Positions 51,589 through 60,624 of a stretch of DNA of 64,000 nt are shown in pieces. The translations under genes were made by a program, and so were the position numbers. The DNA comes from Allonocardiopsis opalescens (GTDB lineage Bacteria > Actinomycetota > Actinomycetes > Streptosporangiales > Streptosporangiaceae): positions 310,001 through 374,000 of the forward strand of contig NZ_PVZC01000008.1 in the NCBI RefSeq assembly GCF_003002095.1, in the 5' to 3' direction. The notes under the pieces were generated by a model. The model did no database searches. It had not been told where the DNA came from and was given only the letters and a program-made list of their open reading frames with translations. Each line of letters begins with the position of its first letter. The first letter of the stretch is position 1.

Positions 51589-54534
51589 TCAGCCCAGGCC
51601 CAGGTCGCGGGCGCGCACCGCGGCGGCGTGGCGGTTGGAGACCCCCAGCTTGGCCAGCACCTTGGACACGTGCACGCTCACGGTCTTCGCCGAGATCACC
51701 AGCCGCTCGGCGATCTCGCGGTTGGTGCGCCCCTGGGCGACCAGGCCCAGCACCTCCGCCTCGCGGGCGGTGAGCCCGGCGGGCGGGGCGGGCGGGCCGC
51801 CGGTCCGCGCGCGCACGGCGGCCACCTCGCGGGCCAGCAGGCCGGCGCCGCACGCCTGGGCCAGCTCCGCCGCCTCGGCGAGGTTCCGCTCGGCCTCGGC
51901 CGCGGCGCCCAGGGCGTGCCGGGCGGCGCCGAGGGCGGTGAGTGCGCGGATCAGGTCCAGCCGCGCCCCGATCCGGCGGGCCACCGCGACGGCGTCGGCC
52001 CAGTGCGGCACCGCGTCGGCGGGGTCCTCGGCGAGCGCGGCGCGCACGGCGTGCGCGCGCAGCAGGCCCATGACGGCGGCGGGCGGCTCGCGCTCGGCCA
52101 TCTTCCGCACGGCGGCGGCGACCCGGTCGGCCATCGTGCCCAGCCCGGGGTGCGCCGCCGACTCCGCGCGCAGGCGTACCGCCAGTTCGGCGTGCTCGCG
52201 CAGCATCCCCCACAGCGGCATGCCGGTCAGCCAGCGCGGCGGCCGCTCCACCACCTCCAGCGAGAGCGCCGCCGCGAGTTCGGGGCGTCCCTCGGCCAGG
52301 GCGAGCCGCATCCGGTCGTCGCGGGCCGGCAGGATCTCCAGCGGCGAGGAGGAGCCCTCGGGCAGCAGCCGCAGGTAGGCGTCGACGGACTCGCGCGCCG
52401 CGGCCAGCTCGCCCGCGACCAGGTCGAGTTCGGCGGCGCGCTCCAGCAGCCAGGCGCGGGCCAGCGGGCTGTCGGGCTCGGGCACCTCGCGCACCGCGGC
52501 GCGCGCCTCCGCCAGGTGTCCGCGCTCCATCAGCGCCACCGACAGCACGCTGCTGAGCATCGCGGCGTGGGTGCGCGCCAGGCCCAGCTCGCGGGCGCGG
52601 GCCAGCCCCTCGCGGGCGGTCGCCGCCTGGTCGTCGAAGCGCCCGGCCCGCCACAGCACCGAACCGGTGTTCACGTAGGCGCGCATCTCCACCTGCGGAC
52701 GGCCAGCCGCCCTGGCCAGCCGCAGCGCCTCTCGCAGCATCCCCAGCGCCGGCTCGGGGTCGGCCCCCTCGTCCAGGGTGGCGAGGGTGATCAGCGCGTC
52801 GGCCTCGGTGCGGCCGTCACCGGTGGCGCGGGCCAGCTCCAGCGCCCGCCTGGCGGGCAGGGCGGCCGAGGCGGAGTGGCCGCGCACCATCATGCTGGCG
52901 GCCATCGCGGCGTGCACCGCCGCACGCGAGGGGTGCCGGGCGGGCAGGACCTGCCCGGCGGCGGCGAGGTCCTCCAGGGAGCCGTCGCGGCCGCTCTCCT
53001 TCAGCGCCTCGCCGCGTGCGTGCAGCAGCCGGCCGATCATGGCGGCGCGGCCGTCGTCGGGCAGCGCGCCCCGGGTGAGCGTGCGCGGGTCCCCGTCGTA
53101 GAGCTCTTCCAGTCCCTCGGTCGCGTAGCGGGCCGCGCGGACGGGGTGGCCGGCCGCCAGGGCGGTGCGCGCGGTGCGGTACACCACCTCGGGGCGGCCG
53201 TGCCCGACGCGCTCAGGGGCGTCGGGCACCTGGTCCCACAGCTCCAGCACCCGCTCCAGCATCCGCAGCCGCTCCGGGTGGGCCAGCGCGGATGAGGCCG
53301 CTTCGGCGGAGCGCCACGCCGCGGACAGCGCCTTGGGCAGGTCGTGGACGGCGTAGGCGTGGTGGGCCAGCTGCGCCGCCGCCTCTGCCTCGGGCACACC
53401 GGGCAGCCCCTCGGCCAGCACCTCGGCGTAGCGGCGGTGCGTGCGGGCGCACTCCCCCGGCAGCAGGTCCTGGTAGACGGCCTCGCGGAGCAGGGTGTGC
53501 CGGAAGGCGTAGCCGTCGCGCACGACGGTCAGCACATTGGCGTCCACGGCGGCGCGCAGCGCGGCGTCCAGCTCCTCCTCGGGCAGGCCGGCCACGGCGG
53601 CCAGCAGGGCGTGCCGCACCGGTTCGCCGCCGGCCGAGACCGCGCCGACCACGCGCCGGGCGGTGCCGTCGAGCCCGCTGGTGCGGCCGAGCAGCAGTTC
53701 GCGCGGCCCGTCGGGCACGGGTGTGCGCCCGGTGCCCTGCTCGGCGAGCAGCGACTCCACGAACAGCGGGTTGCCGCCGCTGCGCTCGTACACCAGGTCC
53801 AGGGTGCGCGGGTCGAGTCCGCGGCCGCGGATGCCGGCGGCGAGGTCGGCCACCTCGGCGCGCGACAGCGGCGCCAGCTCCAGCCGGCGCACCGGGGGCA
53901 GCCGCTCCAGCTCCGGCAGCAGCCGGCGCAGCGGGTGGGTGCGGTGCAGGTCGTCGGCGCGGTAGCTGGCGATCAGCTGGACGGGGGCCCGGCCCAGGTT
54001 GCGCAGCAGGAAGACCAGCAGCTCGCGGCTTGAGGCGTCCGCCCAGTGCAGGTCCTCGACGATCACGGTGAGCCCGCCGGGTTCGGCGGCGTGCTCCAGC
54101 GCGGTGAGCACCGCCTCGAACAGCCGTGCCCGCCCCTCGGCGGCGCCATCGGGCTGCGGTCCCGGCTCGGGCAGCAGCCGGGCCAGCTCGTGGCGGTCGC
54201 CACCGGGCCCGGCCGGGCCGCGCGACAGCTCGCGCAGCACCGCGACGAAGGGCGCGAAGGGCATCCCGTCGGCGCCCAGTTCCAGGCAGCCGCCGGTGAC
54301 GACCCGGCCCATCGGCGTGCGCGCGGTGTACTCGCGCAGCAGCCGGGACTTGCCGACGCCCGCCTCCCCGGCCACCAGCACGCCGGTGGCGCCGCCACGC
54401 CGCGCGTCGTCGCCGTCGTCGAGCAGGGACCGCAGCTCCCGCCCGCGGCCCACGAACACCGTGCTCTGCTCGCGCGCTTCCATGTCCGCCAGCATGCCAG
54501 CGCCGACGGCGGCGGTTCCATCCGCGCCGGTCAC
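51589..54534 (-). CDS. LAL-type LuxR family regulator with AAA ATPase domain
   Basis: This 981-residue protein has an N-terminal AAA_16 ATPase (VFVGRGRELRSLLDD, Walker A GEAGVGKSR, Walker B VIVEDLHWADASSREL), a long helical/TPR-like middle (about 330-880) and a C-terminal LuxR helix-turn-helix (LTAREAEVLGLVAQGRTNRE, then IAERLVISAKTVSVHVSKVL). LAL regulators are large ATP-dependent activators such as MalT. The GTG start at 54534 overlaps the stop of the 49-residue gene by four bases, favouring it over the ATG at 54483. The target is unknown; no biosynthetic cluster is adjacent. Confidence 0.92.
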   Translation of the reverse strand: MTGADGTAAVGAGMLADMEAREQSTVFVGRGRELRSLLDDGDDARRGGATGVLVAGEAGVGKSRLLREYTARTPMGRVVTGGCLELGADGMPFAPFVAVLRELSRGPAGPGGDRHELARLLPEPGPQPDGAAEGRARLFEAVLTALEHAAEPGGLTVIVEDLHWADASSRELLVFLLRNLGRAPVQLIASYRADDLHRTHPLRRLLPELERLPPVRRLELAPLSRAEVADLAAGIRGRGLDPRTLDLVYERSGGNPLFVESLLAEQGTGRTPVPDGPRELLLGRTSGLDGTARRVVGAVSAGGEPVRHALLAAVAGLPEEELDAALRAAVDANVLTVVRDGYAFRHTLLREAVYQDLLPGECARTHRRYAEVLAEGLPGVPEAEAAAQLAHHAYAVHDLPKALSAAWRSAEAASSALAHPERLRMLERVLELWDQVPDAPERVGHGRPEVVYRTARTALAAGHPVRAARYATEGLEELYDGDPRTLTRGALPDDGRAAMIGRLLHARGEALKESGRDGSLEDLAAAGQVLPARHPSRAAVHAAMAASMMVRGHSASAALPARRALELARATGDGRTEADALITLATLDEGADPEPALGMLREALRLARAAGRPQVEMRAYVNTGSVLWRAGRFDDQAATAREGLARARELGLARTHAAMLSSVLSVALMERGHLAEARAAVREVPEPDSPLARAWLLERAAELDLVAGELAAARESVDAYLRLLPEGSSSPLEILPARDDRMRLALAEGRPELAAALSLEVVERPPRWLTGMPLWGMLREHAELAVRLRAESAAHPGLGTMADRVAAAVRKMAEREPPAAVMGLLRAHAVRAALAEDPADAVPHWADAVAVARRIGARLDLIRALTALGAARHALGAAAEAERNLAEAAELAQACGAGLLAREVAAVRARTGGPPAPPAGLTAREAEVLGLVAQGRTNREIAERLVISAKTVSVHVSKVLAKLGVSNRHAAAVRARDLGLG

Positions 54535-54680
54535 CGCCGCCGCGCGGCGGGGCGCACATCCCCGTCCGCGCCGGCTCGCCCGCGCCGCTCGGCCTCGCGG
54601 ACGGCGCGTTCGCGCTCGGCCCGCTTCCTGGCGTCCTGCTGGTAGACGCGGGTGAGCGCGTCCGCCTGCTCCGGCTGCAT
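54531..54680 (-). CDS. Small charged protein coupled to the LAL regulator
   Basis: This 49-residue protein (MQPEQADALTRVYQQDARKR...) is rich in Arg and Glu and probably forms a single helix (RKRAERERAVREAERRGR). GGGGAGGA directly before the ATG at 54680 is a near-perfect ribosome-binding site, and its stop overlaps the regulator start as GTGA. This supports real translation and coupling. No family is recognised; it may serve only as a translational leader. Confidence 0.65.
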   Translation of the reverse strand: MQPEQADALTRVYQQDARKRAERERAVREAERRGRAGADGDVRPAARRR

Positions 54681-54969
54681 GGGTCCTCCCCGTGTCGCGG
54701 CGGACCGGAGCGGCCCGCCGCAGCCCACGCTGGCGCTAAGGCGGGCGGCGCGGCCATCGGGAGGAAGCCCTAATCACCGCCGCGCCGCCCGGCCCGGCCG
54801 GCGCGACCGCCCTAGGGATCGGCCGCGACGCCTCCGTCCGAGCCGCCGCATGCCGTGGGCCGCCGACGGGTGCCGACGCTCTGCGGCTCTGACCGGAGGC
54901 TCGGTCTCAGCGCTCCCGGATAGCCTTCGAACGGAAGCGGGATGTCCCACTTGTCCGAGGAGCGGCCGT

Positions 54970-55425
54970 ATGAGGCTCGGCATCGGCGTCAACAGCGGCG
55001 GTGGAAGCGTGGACTCCCTGGTCGCCCAGGTGCGCGAGGCCGGGAGGCGGGCTTTGCCAGACGACCTCATGGGACTCGATCATGGTGGCCGCGCCGGCCG
55101 CCCGGGAGGTGCCCGGGATCGAGGTCGGCACGGCCGTGGTGCCGACGTACCCCAGGCACCCGCTGGCGCTGGCCGGACAGGTGCTCACCGCGCGGGCCGT
55201 CAGTGGGAACGCCTTCACGCTCGGCGTCGGGCCGAGTCACCGCGAGATCGTCGAAGCGGCCTTCGGCCTGTGCTACGAGCGTCCGGCCCGCCATGTGCGC
55301 GAGTACCTCAGCGCGCTGGTCCCGCTGCTCAGGGGCGAGGAGGTCGAGTACCGCGGTGAGACGCTCGCGGCCGCCGGCGCGACGGATCTCGTGGTGAGCC
55401 CGATCGGAGACGAGCAACCCTGGAC
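54970..55425 (+). pseudogene. Decayed LLM-class (F420-dependent-like) oxidoreductase
   Basis: The N-terminus MRLGIGVNSGGGSVDSLVAQ reads in one frame from the ATG at 54970. AGFA then falls in a second frame. TTSWDSIMVAAPAAREVPGI and GTAVVPTYPRHPLALAGQVL, typical of F420-dependent LLM enzymes, lie in a third. After LVPLLRGEEVEYRGETL the sequence jumps straight to AAGATDLVVSPIGDEQ, which belongs at the C-terminus of a roughly 300-residue protein. The gene therefore has at least two frameshifts and an internal deletion of about 150 codons, and is not functional. Confidence 0.8.
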
Positions 55426-55498
55426 CTCCTCCGCCGCTGACGATGCCCGGGACGGCCGTCGGCCCCGGTCGGCGCCGCACCGCGGGGCCGACCGCGGG

Positions 55499-57109
55499 CT
55501 AGCCGGAGCCCTCGGCGCGCCCGGCCGGCCGGGCGTCGGCCAGGAACGGGGCGAGCAGCCCCGGCACCGCCGTGTCGGCGAAGGCCAGGCCCTCGCCGAG
55601 GGCGGCGTCGCGGACGCGGTAGGCGCCCTTGCCCGCCGCCGTCGTCGCGGTGACGGTGACCAGGCCGAGCCGGCGTTGCAGCGGTGAGCGCCTGATGGTC
55701 CAGCCGATGACGCCGTCGCGGCGGAGCGCGACCGTGCGGCGGGTGTAGGCGCCCGACCTGGTCATCAGGTGCCGCTCGCCCATGCCGTGGCCGAGGCTGC
55801 GGTAGGCGCGGCCGGCCAGCGGGACCGCCGCCGCGGCGAACAGCACGGCCAGTGCGGCGGGCAGCCAGCCGGGCACCCAGCCGAGCAGTGCGGCGGCACC
55901 CGCCGGGACGGCGCCGAGCAGGATGCCGCCAGCAATCCCCCAGATGCGCCGGTACCGCAGCGCCGCGCGCGGGTGCGGGCGCAGCGGGACGGAGGCCGTC
56001 GGCGCGACCGGCAGCTCCAGTACGTCGGCGGCCAGCGCCTGGGCGCGGTCCACCGGGAGCGGCGGGCCGAGCGCGTCGCGCTCGGTCTCGTTGCCGTCCT
56101 CGGTCTTGCGCTTGAGCCCGGTGGCCACCGCCTTGAGCTGGGCTCCGCCGCCCCAGCTCAGCGGCAGCGGCTCGGCCAGCTCCACGCCGCGCAGCCGCCG
56201 CTCGTCCAGGGTGATCGACCGGGTGGTCAGCAGGCCGTGGCGAGCGCGCAGGGTGCCGCCCGGCTCGCGGGTGAGCCGGTACCCCCACGAGTACTCCACG
56301 GCCAGCACGGTGGTCGCCAGCGCGCCGAGCGCCAGCAGCACCAGCGCGACCAGCGGGAGGCCGACCCACGGCGATCCCACCGCCCAGCCGAAGGCGGCGC
56401 GCACCGGCCCGACGCCCATCAGCACCTCGACGGGGTTGCCGCCGAACTCGGAGGCGATCCGGAAGACGCCGCCCACGGCGGCGGCGGGCAGGCCCACGGT
56501 CCAGGCGGTCAGCGGCGCGAGCCGCAGCCAGCCCCAGTCCATCCGCAGCAGGGTGGTCTCGGCGGGCGGCGGGGCGGCCGGGTCGGCGGCGCCGTCCCCG
56601 GGCGCGGTGCGGCGCAGCAGCAGCGCGCGCAGCCGCTCGGCCTCGGCGGCGGGCACCGAGTCCAGCTTCAGCTCGTCGCTCGCGTCGCCCTGCTGCCCGG
56701 TGCCGACGACGACCATGGTGACGCCGAAAACGCGCGAGACCAGGTCGGCCGTCAGGTCGACGCTGCGGACCCGCTCGCGGGCGATGGAGCGGTGGCTGCG
56801 CACCAGGACGCCCGAGCGCAGCTCCAGCCGCTCCCCGGTGACCCGGTAGCGGGTGGCCCGGCAGCGCAGCGCCTCGAAACCGGACACGGCGCCGGTGATC
56901 AGGACGACTCCGCCGATGACCAGCGCCGCGAGGGCCCAGGTCGGCAGGGCGGTGAACGAGAGGCCGTACCACAGGCCCGCGCCGCCGCCCGCGGTCGCAC
57001 CGCCGACCCAGACCACGGTCACCCCGACCGTCCCCGCGTTGGCCAGCGGCAGCCACCGCGCGCCGTTCGTCTCCGCCCGCTTGGGCGCGGCGGGCCGCGC
57101 GGCGGTCAT
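55499..57109 (-). CDS. bPH2 (YdbT-like) membrane protein with repeated PH-like domains
   Basis: This 536-residue protein has paired membrane helices near the N-terminus (ALAALVIGGVVLITGAVSGF), around residues 180-300 and around 410-440. After each pair sits a bacterial PH domain: YRVTGERLELRSGVLVRSHR, YRLTREPGGTLRARHGLLTT and GAYTRRTVALRRDGVIGWTI, each followed by a short loop such as RERVRSVDL or ERRLRGVEL. This matches B. subtilis YdbT, which is paired with YdbS as here. The start overlaps the preceding bPH2 gene stop (ATGA). Function unresolved in the family. Confidence 0.87.
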   Translation of the reverse strand: MTAARPAAPKRAETNGARWLPLANAGTVGVTVVWVGGATAGGGAGLWYGLSFTALPTWALAALVIGGVVLITGAVSGFEALRCRATRYRVTGERLELRSGVLVRSHRSIARERVRSVDLTADLVSRVFGVTMVVVGTGQQGDASDELKLDSVPAAEAERLRALLLRRTAPGDGAADPAAPPPAETTLLRMDWGWLRLAPLTAWTVGLPAAAVGGVFRIASEFGGNPVEVLMGVGPVRAAFGWAVGSPWVGLPLVALVLLALGALATTVLAVEYSWGYRLTREPGGTLRARHGLLTTRSITLDERRLRGVELAEPLPLSWGGGAQLKAVATGLKRKTEDGNETERDALGPPLPVDRAQALAADVLELPVAPTASVPLRPHPRAALRYRRIWGIAGGILLGAVPAGAAALLGWVPGWLPAALAVLFAAAAVPLAGRAYRSLGHGMGERHLMTRSGAYTRRTVALRRDGVIGWTIRRSPLQRRLGLVTVTATTAAGKGAYRVRDAALGEGLAFADTAVPGLLAPFLADARPAGRAEGSG

Positions 57110-57627
57110 GTCGCGTCCCCGGGAGCCGCCTGGGCGGTCTCGGTCAGCCGCCGCACCAGCTCGCGGGCGAGCGCGTGGTCGAGCCCGTCGATGCGGACGG
57201 CGCCCGCCGCCGAGGCGGTGGTGACGGTCACACTGGACAGCCCGAACCGCCGCTGCACCGGCCCCCGCACGGTGTCGACGGTCTGGACCCGCGACATCGG
57301 CGCGATCCGCCACTCCTGCCACAGCCAGCCCGTCGCCGTGTACACCGCCTCGTCGGTGACCTCCCAGCGGTGCACGCGGTGCCGCCAGACCGGCATCACG
57401 GCCGCGTAGACCGCGCCGAGCACGGCCAGCACGGCGGCCGCGGCCAGCGCCCAGGTGCCCCACGCGCCGGGCAGCAGCCATCCCCCGACCGCGGGCACCG
57501 CGGCCGCCGGGACGGCGATGAGCAGCGCCTGCGTCCGCCACCAGCCGACCGCCCGCGGGTCCGACGGGTGGCGCGGCGGCCGCAGCCGCGGCTCGGCGGC
57601 CGGGCCCGGCATCGTCGTCTCACTCAT
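57106..57627 (-). CDS. bPH2 (YdbS-like) membrane protein
   Basis: This 173-residue protein has two membrane helices (LLIAVPAAAVPAVGGWLLPG, TWALAAAAVLAVLGAVYAAV) followed by one bPH2 domain (RWEVTDEAVYTATGWLWQEW, MSRVQTVDTVRGPVQRRFGL, TASAAGAVRIDGL). It resembles B. subtilis YdbS, and precedes the YdbT-like gene with a four-base overlap. AGGAGGAAGG before the ATG at 57627 decides the start. It overlaps the small upstream gene by eight bases. Confidence 0.87.
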   Translation of the reverse strand: MSETTMPGPAAEPRLRPPRHPSDPRAVGWWRTQALLIAVPAAAVPAVGGWLLPGAWGTWALAAAAVLAVLGAVYAAVMPVWRHRVHRWEVTDEAVYTATGWLWQEWRIAPMSRVQTVDTVRGPVQRRFGLSSVTVTTASAAGAVRIDGLDHALARELVRRLTETAQAAPGDAT

Positions 57628-57853
57628 GGCCTTCCTCCTCCTTGCGACCGCCCCGCCCGCTGACGGTGGCGGTTCCCGCGAGCACCAGACCGAGCACGGC
57701 CAGTACAACACCGGCGGGGATCTCGTAGCCGCGCAGGAACTCGACATGGTTGACCAGGAACCAGCTCGGCCCGTCGCCCGCCAGCCGGTTGACGACACCC
57801 CCGACGCCCTGGGCCACCAGCAGCACACCGACCAGTCCGACGATCTCCTTCAT
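57620..57853 (-). CDS. Small two-helix membrane protein
   Basis: This 77-residue protein has helix 1 (MKEIVGLVGVLLVAQGVGGV) and helix 2 (AGVVLAVLGLVLAGTATVSG), with a short loop and a charged tail RGGRKEEEGHE. It overlaps DUF418 by four bases (ATGA) and the YdbS-like gene by eight, so it is clearly within the operon. No family is recognised. Confidence 0.72.
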   Translation of the reverse strand: MKEIVGLVGVLLVAQGVGGVVNRLAGDGPSWFLVNHVEFLRGYEIPAGVVLAVLGLVLAGTATVSGRGGRKEEEGHE

Positions 57854-59106
57854 CGCGCCACTCCCATCTGCTCGGTCTCGGTCCCCGCGCCCGGCCCGGA
57901 CGGCGGCCGCGCTCGGCCGCGCCGCTGGGGCGCCAGGTAGGCCCAGTGCCAGGCCAGTTCGAGCGGGCCCCGCTCGAAGCGCCGCAGCCACCAGCTCGCC
58001 AGCAGCAGCTGCAGCACGCAGATCGCCGCCCAGGCCGCGAGCACCCACCAGGGCCGCCAGTCGGCCAGCGTCGCGGCCAGGCCGAGGCCCCAGCCGTAGC
58101 AGAGCACCGAGGCGATCACGTTCTGGCCCACGTAGGAGCTGAGCGCGGTGCGCCCGACGGCGCCGAGCGCCCGGCGGACCGGACCCGGGCCGCGGCGGCT
58201 CCGCAGCACCAGCGCGGGCACCAGGCCGAGCAGGCCGAGCGCCACCAGCGGCGCGCACAGGTAGCGGTCGGCCAGGAACCAGTCCGGGCCGAGCAGGCTG
58301 GTGGCCAGGTTGGCCGGGACGCCGATGCCGAGCCCGAGCGCCATCAGCCGGCGGCGCAGCCGTGCCCCGCCCACGGTGTCGGCCAGCACGCCCGCGCGGT
58401 GCAGCCGGGAGCCGGCCAGGAAGAGCACGATGCCGAGCGGCACGATGAAGACGCTCTCGGACCGGTACACCAGCACCTCGCTCAGCCGCACCGCGACCTG
58501 CTCCGGGTAGCCGCCGTGGGCGTACAGCCCCACCAGCGGCTCCGGCGTCTCCCGGACGCTGTCGGGCAGCACGACCAGGGCGGCGGTGAGCAGCGAGATC
58601 GAGGCCAGGTGCAGCACCGCCGCCACGCCCGCCCAGGCGCCCACCACCAGGGCCCGCCGCCCGATCAGGTAGGCGACCAGCATCGACACGACCGCGTAGC
58701 CCATCAGCACGTCGAACTCGAAGACGAGCACGAAGTGCAGCACGCCCTCGGTGAACAGCAGCGCGGCCCGCCACAGGTACCAGCCCGGCCAGCGCCGGCC
58801 CCGGCGCAGCGCCGACCGGTACTGGAGCTCCAGGCCGATGCCGAACAGCAGGGTGAGCAGGGCCAGGAACTTGCCGTTGGCGAGGAACCGCAGCACGGTC
58901 TCGGCGGTGCCCGCCACGGAGTCGGGGGCGGGCAGCCCCGCCAGGAAGCCGGCCGGTCCGTCCGGGTCGGTGAAGATCCAGATATTGGTGCCCAGCGTGC
59001 CCAGGATGGCCACGCCGCGCAGTACGTCCAGCGCGTCGATGCGCCGCCCGCCGCCCTGCTCCGCCGCTCGCGGTCGCCCGGTCGGGGCGGTGCCGTCGTT
59101 CGGCAC
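57850..59106 (-). CDS. DUF418 (YeiB-like) multi-pass membrane protein
   Basis: This 418-residue protein begins IDALDVLRGVAILGTLGTNI, the DUF418/acyltransferase-like signature, and has about ten helices. GRTALSSYVGQNVIASVLCY and WRPWWVLAAWAAICVLQLLL complete the DUF418 C-terminal unit, followed by WLRRFERGPLELAWHW. YeiB-like proteins are thought to transfer or transport acyl-related groups at the membrane but remain uncharacterised. GAGGAGGCGG before the GTG at 59106 fixes the start. It heads an operon with the small membrane protein and the two bPH2 genes and is divergent from the two-component system. Confidence 0.88.
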   Translation of the reverse strand: MPNDGTAPTGRPRAAEQGGGRRIDALDVLRGVAILGTLGTNIWIFTDPDGPAGFLAGLPAPDSVAGTAETVLRFLANGKFLALLTLLFGIGLELQYRSALRRGRRWPGWYLWRAALLFTEGVLHFVLVFEFDVLMGYAVVSMLVAYLIGRRALVVGAWAGVAAVLHLASISLLTAALVVLPDSVRETPEPLVGLYAHGGYPEQVAVRLSEVLVYRSESVFIVPLGIVLFLAGSRLHRAGVLADTVGGARLRRRLMALGLGIGVPANLATSLLGPDWFLADRYLCAPLVALGLLGLVPALVLRSRRGPGPVRRALGAVGRTALSSYVGQNVIASVLCYGWGLGLAATLADWRPWWVLAAWAAICVLQLLLASWWLRRFERGPLELAWHWAYLAPQRRGRARPPSGPGAGTETEQMGVAR

Positions 59107-59319
59107 GGTGGCCGCCTCCTCGCTGTGCCCGGCGGGGGATCCCGTCCGCTGTGGCGCGGCGGGTCCGGGTCGGCCCGCCGGCCGCCGCGGACCGGTCGTC
59201 CGCGACGGCTCCATTCCAGCCGGACGGGCCCGGGGCGCGGCAGGGCGCTTGGTCGGTGATCGGGGCGCCGGGCCGGGCGGAACAGCGGTGCGCCGTGCGA
59301 CTTTCGTAGGGTGCCCGGT

Positions 59320-59349
59320 GGCGAAGGGATGGTGATCGGCGCCTTCGCC
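59320..59349. promoter_or_regulatory. 8-bp inverted repeat upstream of the two-component system
   Basis: GGCGAAGG (59320-59327) and CCTTCGCC (59342-59349) are perfect 8-bp arms with a 14-bp spacer, 25 bp before the kinase start codon. CGACTTTCGTAGG lies just upstream (about 59299). This is a candidate autoregulatory site for the NarL-type regulator, also positioned to affect the divergent DUF418 operon. Confidence 0.5.
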
Positions 59350-59373
59350 GGTCCGGCTGGGTAGCGTGGAGCC

Positions 59374-60624
59374 GTGCAGCGCCCGTCCTGGCGGTGGAAC
59401 CGGTCGACCGCGACCGACCTCGTCCTCACGCTCGTCATCGTCACGGCAGAGCTGGTGTTCAGCGTGACGGGCATCCTGTGGCGCCCCGACCCCACCAGCG
59501 ACCCGGTCGCCCCCACCTTCGTCAACCTGACCATGGTCGCCTCCGCCGCGCTGCTGCTCGTCCGGCGCACCCGGCCGCTGCTGGTCTGCCTGGCGGCGGT
59601 CGCGTCGACCTCGGCGCTGGCGGCGCTGCTGACGGCCCTGCCCGCGTCGCTGTGGCTGCCCGGCACCGATATGGCCGACCAGCTGTGGACCCCGCTGGCG
59701 GTGCCCTTCGCGTGCTACGCCGCGATCCGCTACTCCCGCGACCGGTGGGCGGCCTGGGCGCTGGTCGCGGTGCTGACGCTCCTGCTGGTCCGCCCCTGGA
59801 ACTTCTATCCCACCGTGTCGATCAGCGCGCTGATGTTCACCGCCTTCCCCGCGCTGCTGGGCATGTACGTGGGGGCGCGGCGCCGCCTGGTGGACGCGCT
59901 GACGGAGCGGGCCGAGCGCGCCGAGCGCGAGCAGCACCTGCTGGCCGAGCAGGCCAGGGCCGACGAGCGGGCCCGGCTGGCCGGCGAGATGCACGACATC
60001 GTCAGCCACCGGATCAGCCTGATGGTGCTCCAGGCCGGGGCGCTGCGGATGAGCGCCGGCGACCCCGGCATCCGGCAGGCCGCCGAGGACCTGCGCGCCT
60101 CAGGCGCGGAGGCGCTGCACGAGCTGCGGGAGCTGGTGGGTGTGCTGCGGGCGCCGGAGCGGACCGGCGGGGACGAGGCCGCCGCGGCCGATCCCGACGG
60201 GCCCGCCGTGCCCGACCTGTCGGCGCTGGTCGCCGAGTCGGAGTCGGTGGGGGTGCCGGTGGAGCTGGTCGAGGAGGGCGATCCCTCGCGGGCGTCGGGC
60301 GTGGTCGGCAGGACCGCGTACCGCATCGTGCAGGAGTCGCTGACCAATGTCCGCAAGCACGCCCCCGGTGCCCGGGTGCGGGTCGGCGTGCGGCACATGG
60401 GCGACCGGGTCCGGCTGACCGTCCGCAACGCCCCGCCCACCGCCGCCGCCGACCCGGCGCTGACCGCCAGCGGTTCGGGCAGCGGCCTGCTCGGGCTGCG
60501 CCAGCGCGTGGAGCTGGTCGGCGGCACCCTGCGGGCCGGCCCGGCCGACGACGGCGGCTTCGAGGTCGACGTGACCCTGCCCGCCTACGTCCCGACCGCG
60601 GAAGACCCCGCCCATGCCCGCTGA
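59374..60624 (+). CDS. Sensor histidine kinase, NarL-associated (HisKA_3) type
   Basis: This 416-residue protein has about five N-terminal membrane helices (20-165) with almost no extracytoplasmic sensor, so it probably senses within the membrane. HisKA_3 follows with phospho-acceptor H207 in GEMHDIVSH, and the HATPase region contains AYRIVQESLTNVRKHAPGAR (N-box) and GSGSGLLGLRQRVELVGGTL (G-box). The arrangement matches DesK/LiaS-like intramembrane kinases. The stop overlaps the response-regulator start by 11 bases, indicating a coupled two-component pair. Confidence 0.92.
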   Translation: MQRPSWRWNRSTATDLVLTLVIVTAELVFSVTGILWRPDPTSDPVAPTFVNLTMVASAALLLVRRTRPLLVCLAAVASTSALAALLTALPASLWLPGTDMADQLWTPLAVPFACYAAIRYSRDRWAAWALVAVLTLLLVRPWNFYPTVSISALMFTAFPALLGMYVGARRRLVDALTERAERAEREQHLLAEQARADERARLAGEMHDIVSHRISLMVLQAGALRMSAGDPGIRQAAEDLRASGAEALHELRELVGVLRAPERTGGDEAAAADPDGPAVPDLSALVAESESVGVPVELVEEGDPSRASGVVGRTAYRIVQESLTNVRKHAPGARVRVGVRHMGDRVRLTVRNAPPTAAADPALTASGSGSGLLGLRQRVELVGGTLRAGPADDGGFEVDVTLPAYVPTAEDPAHAR

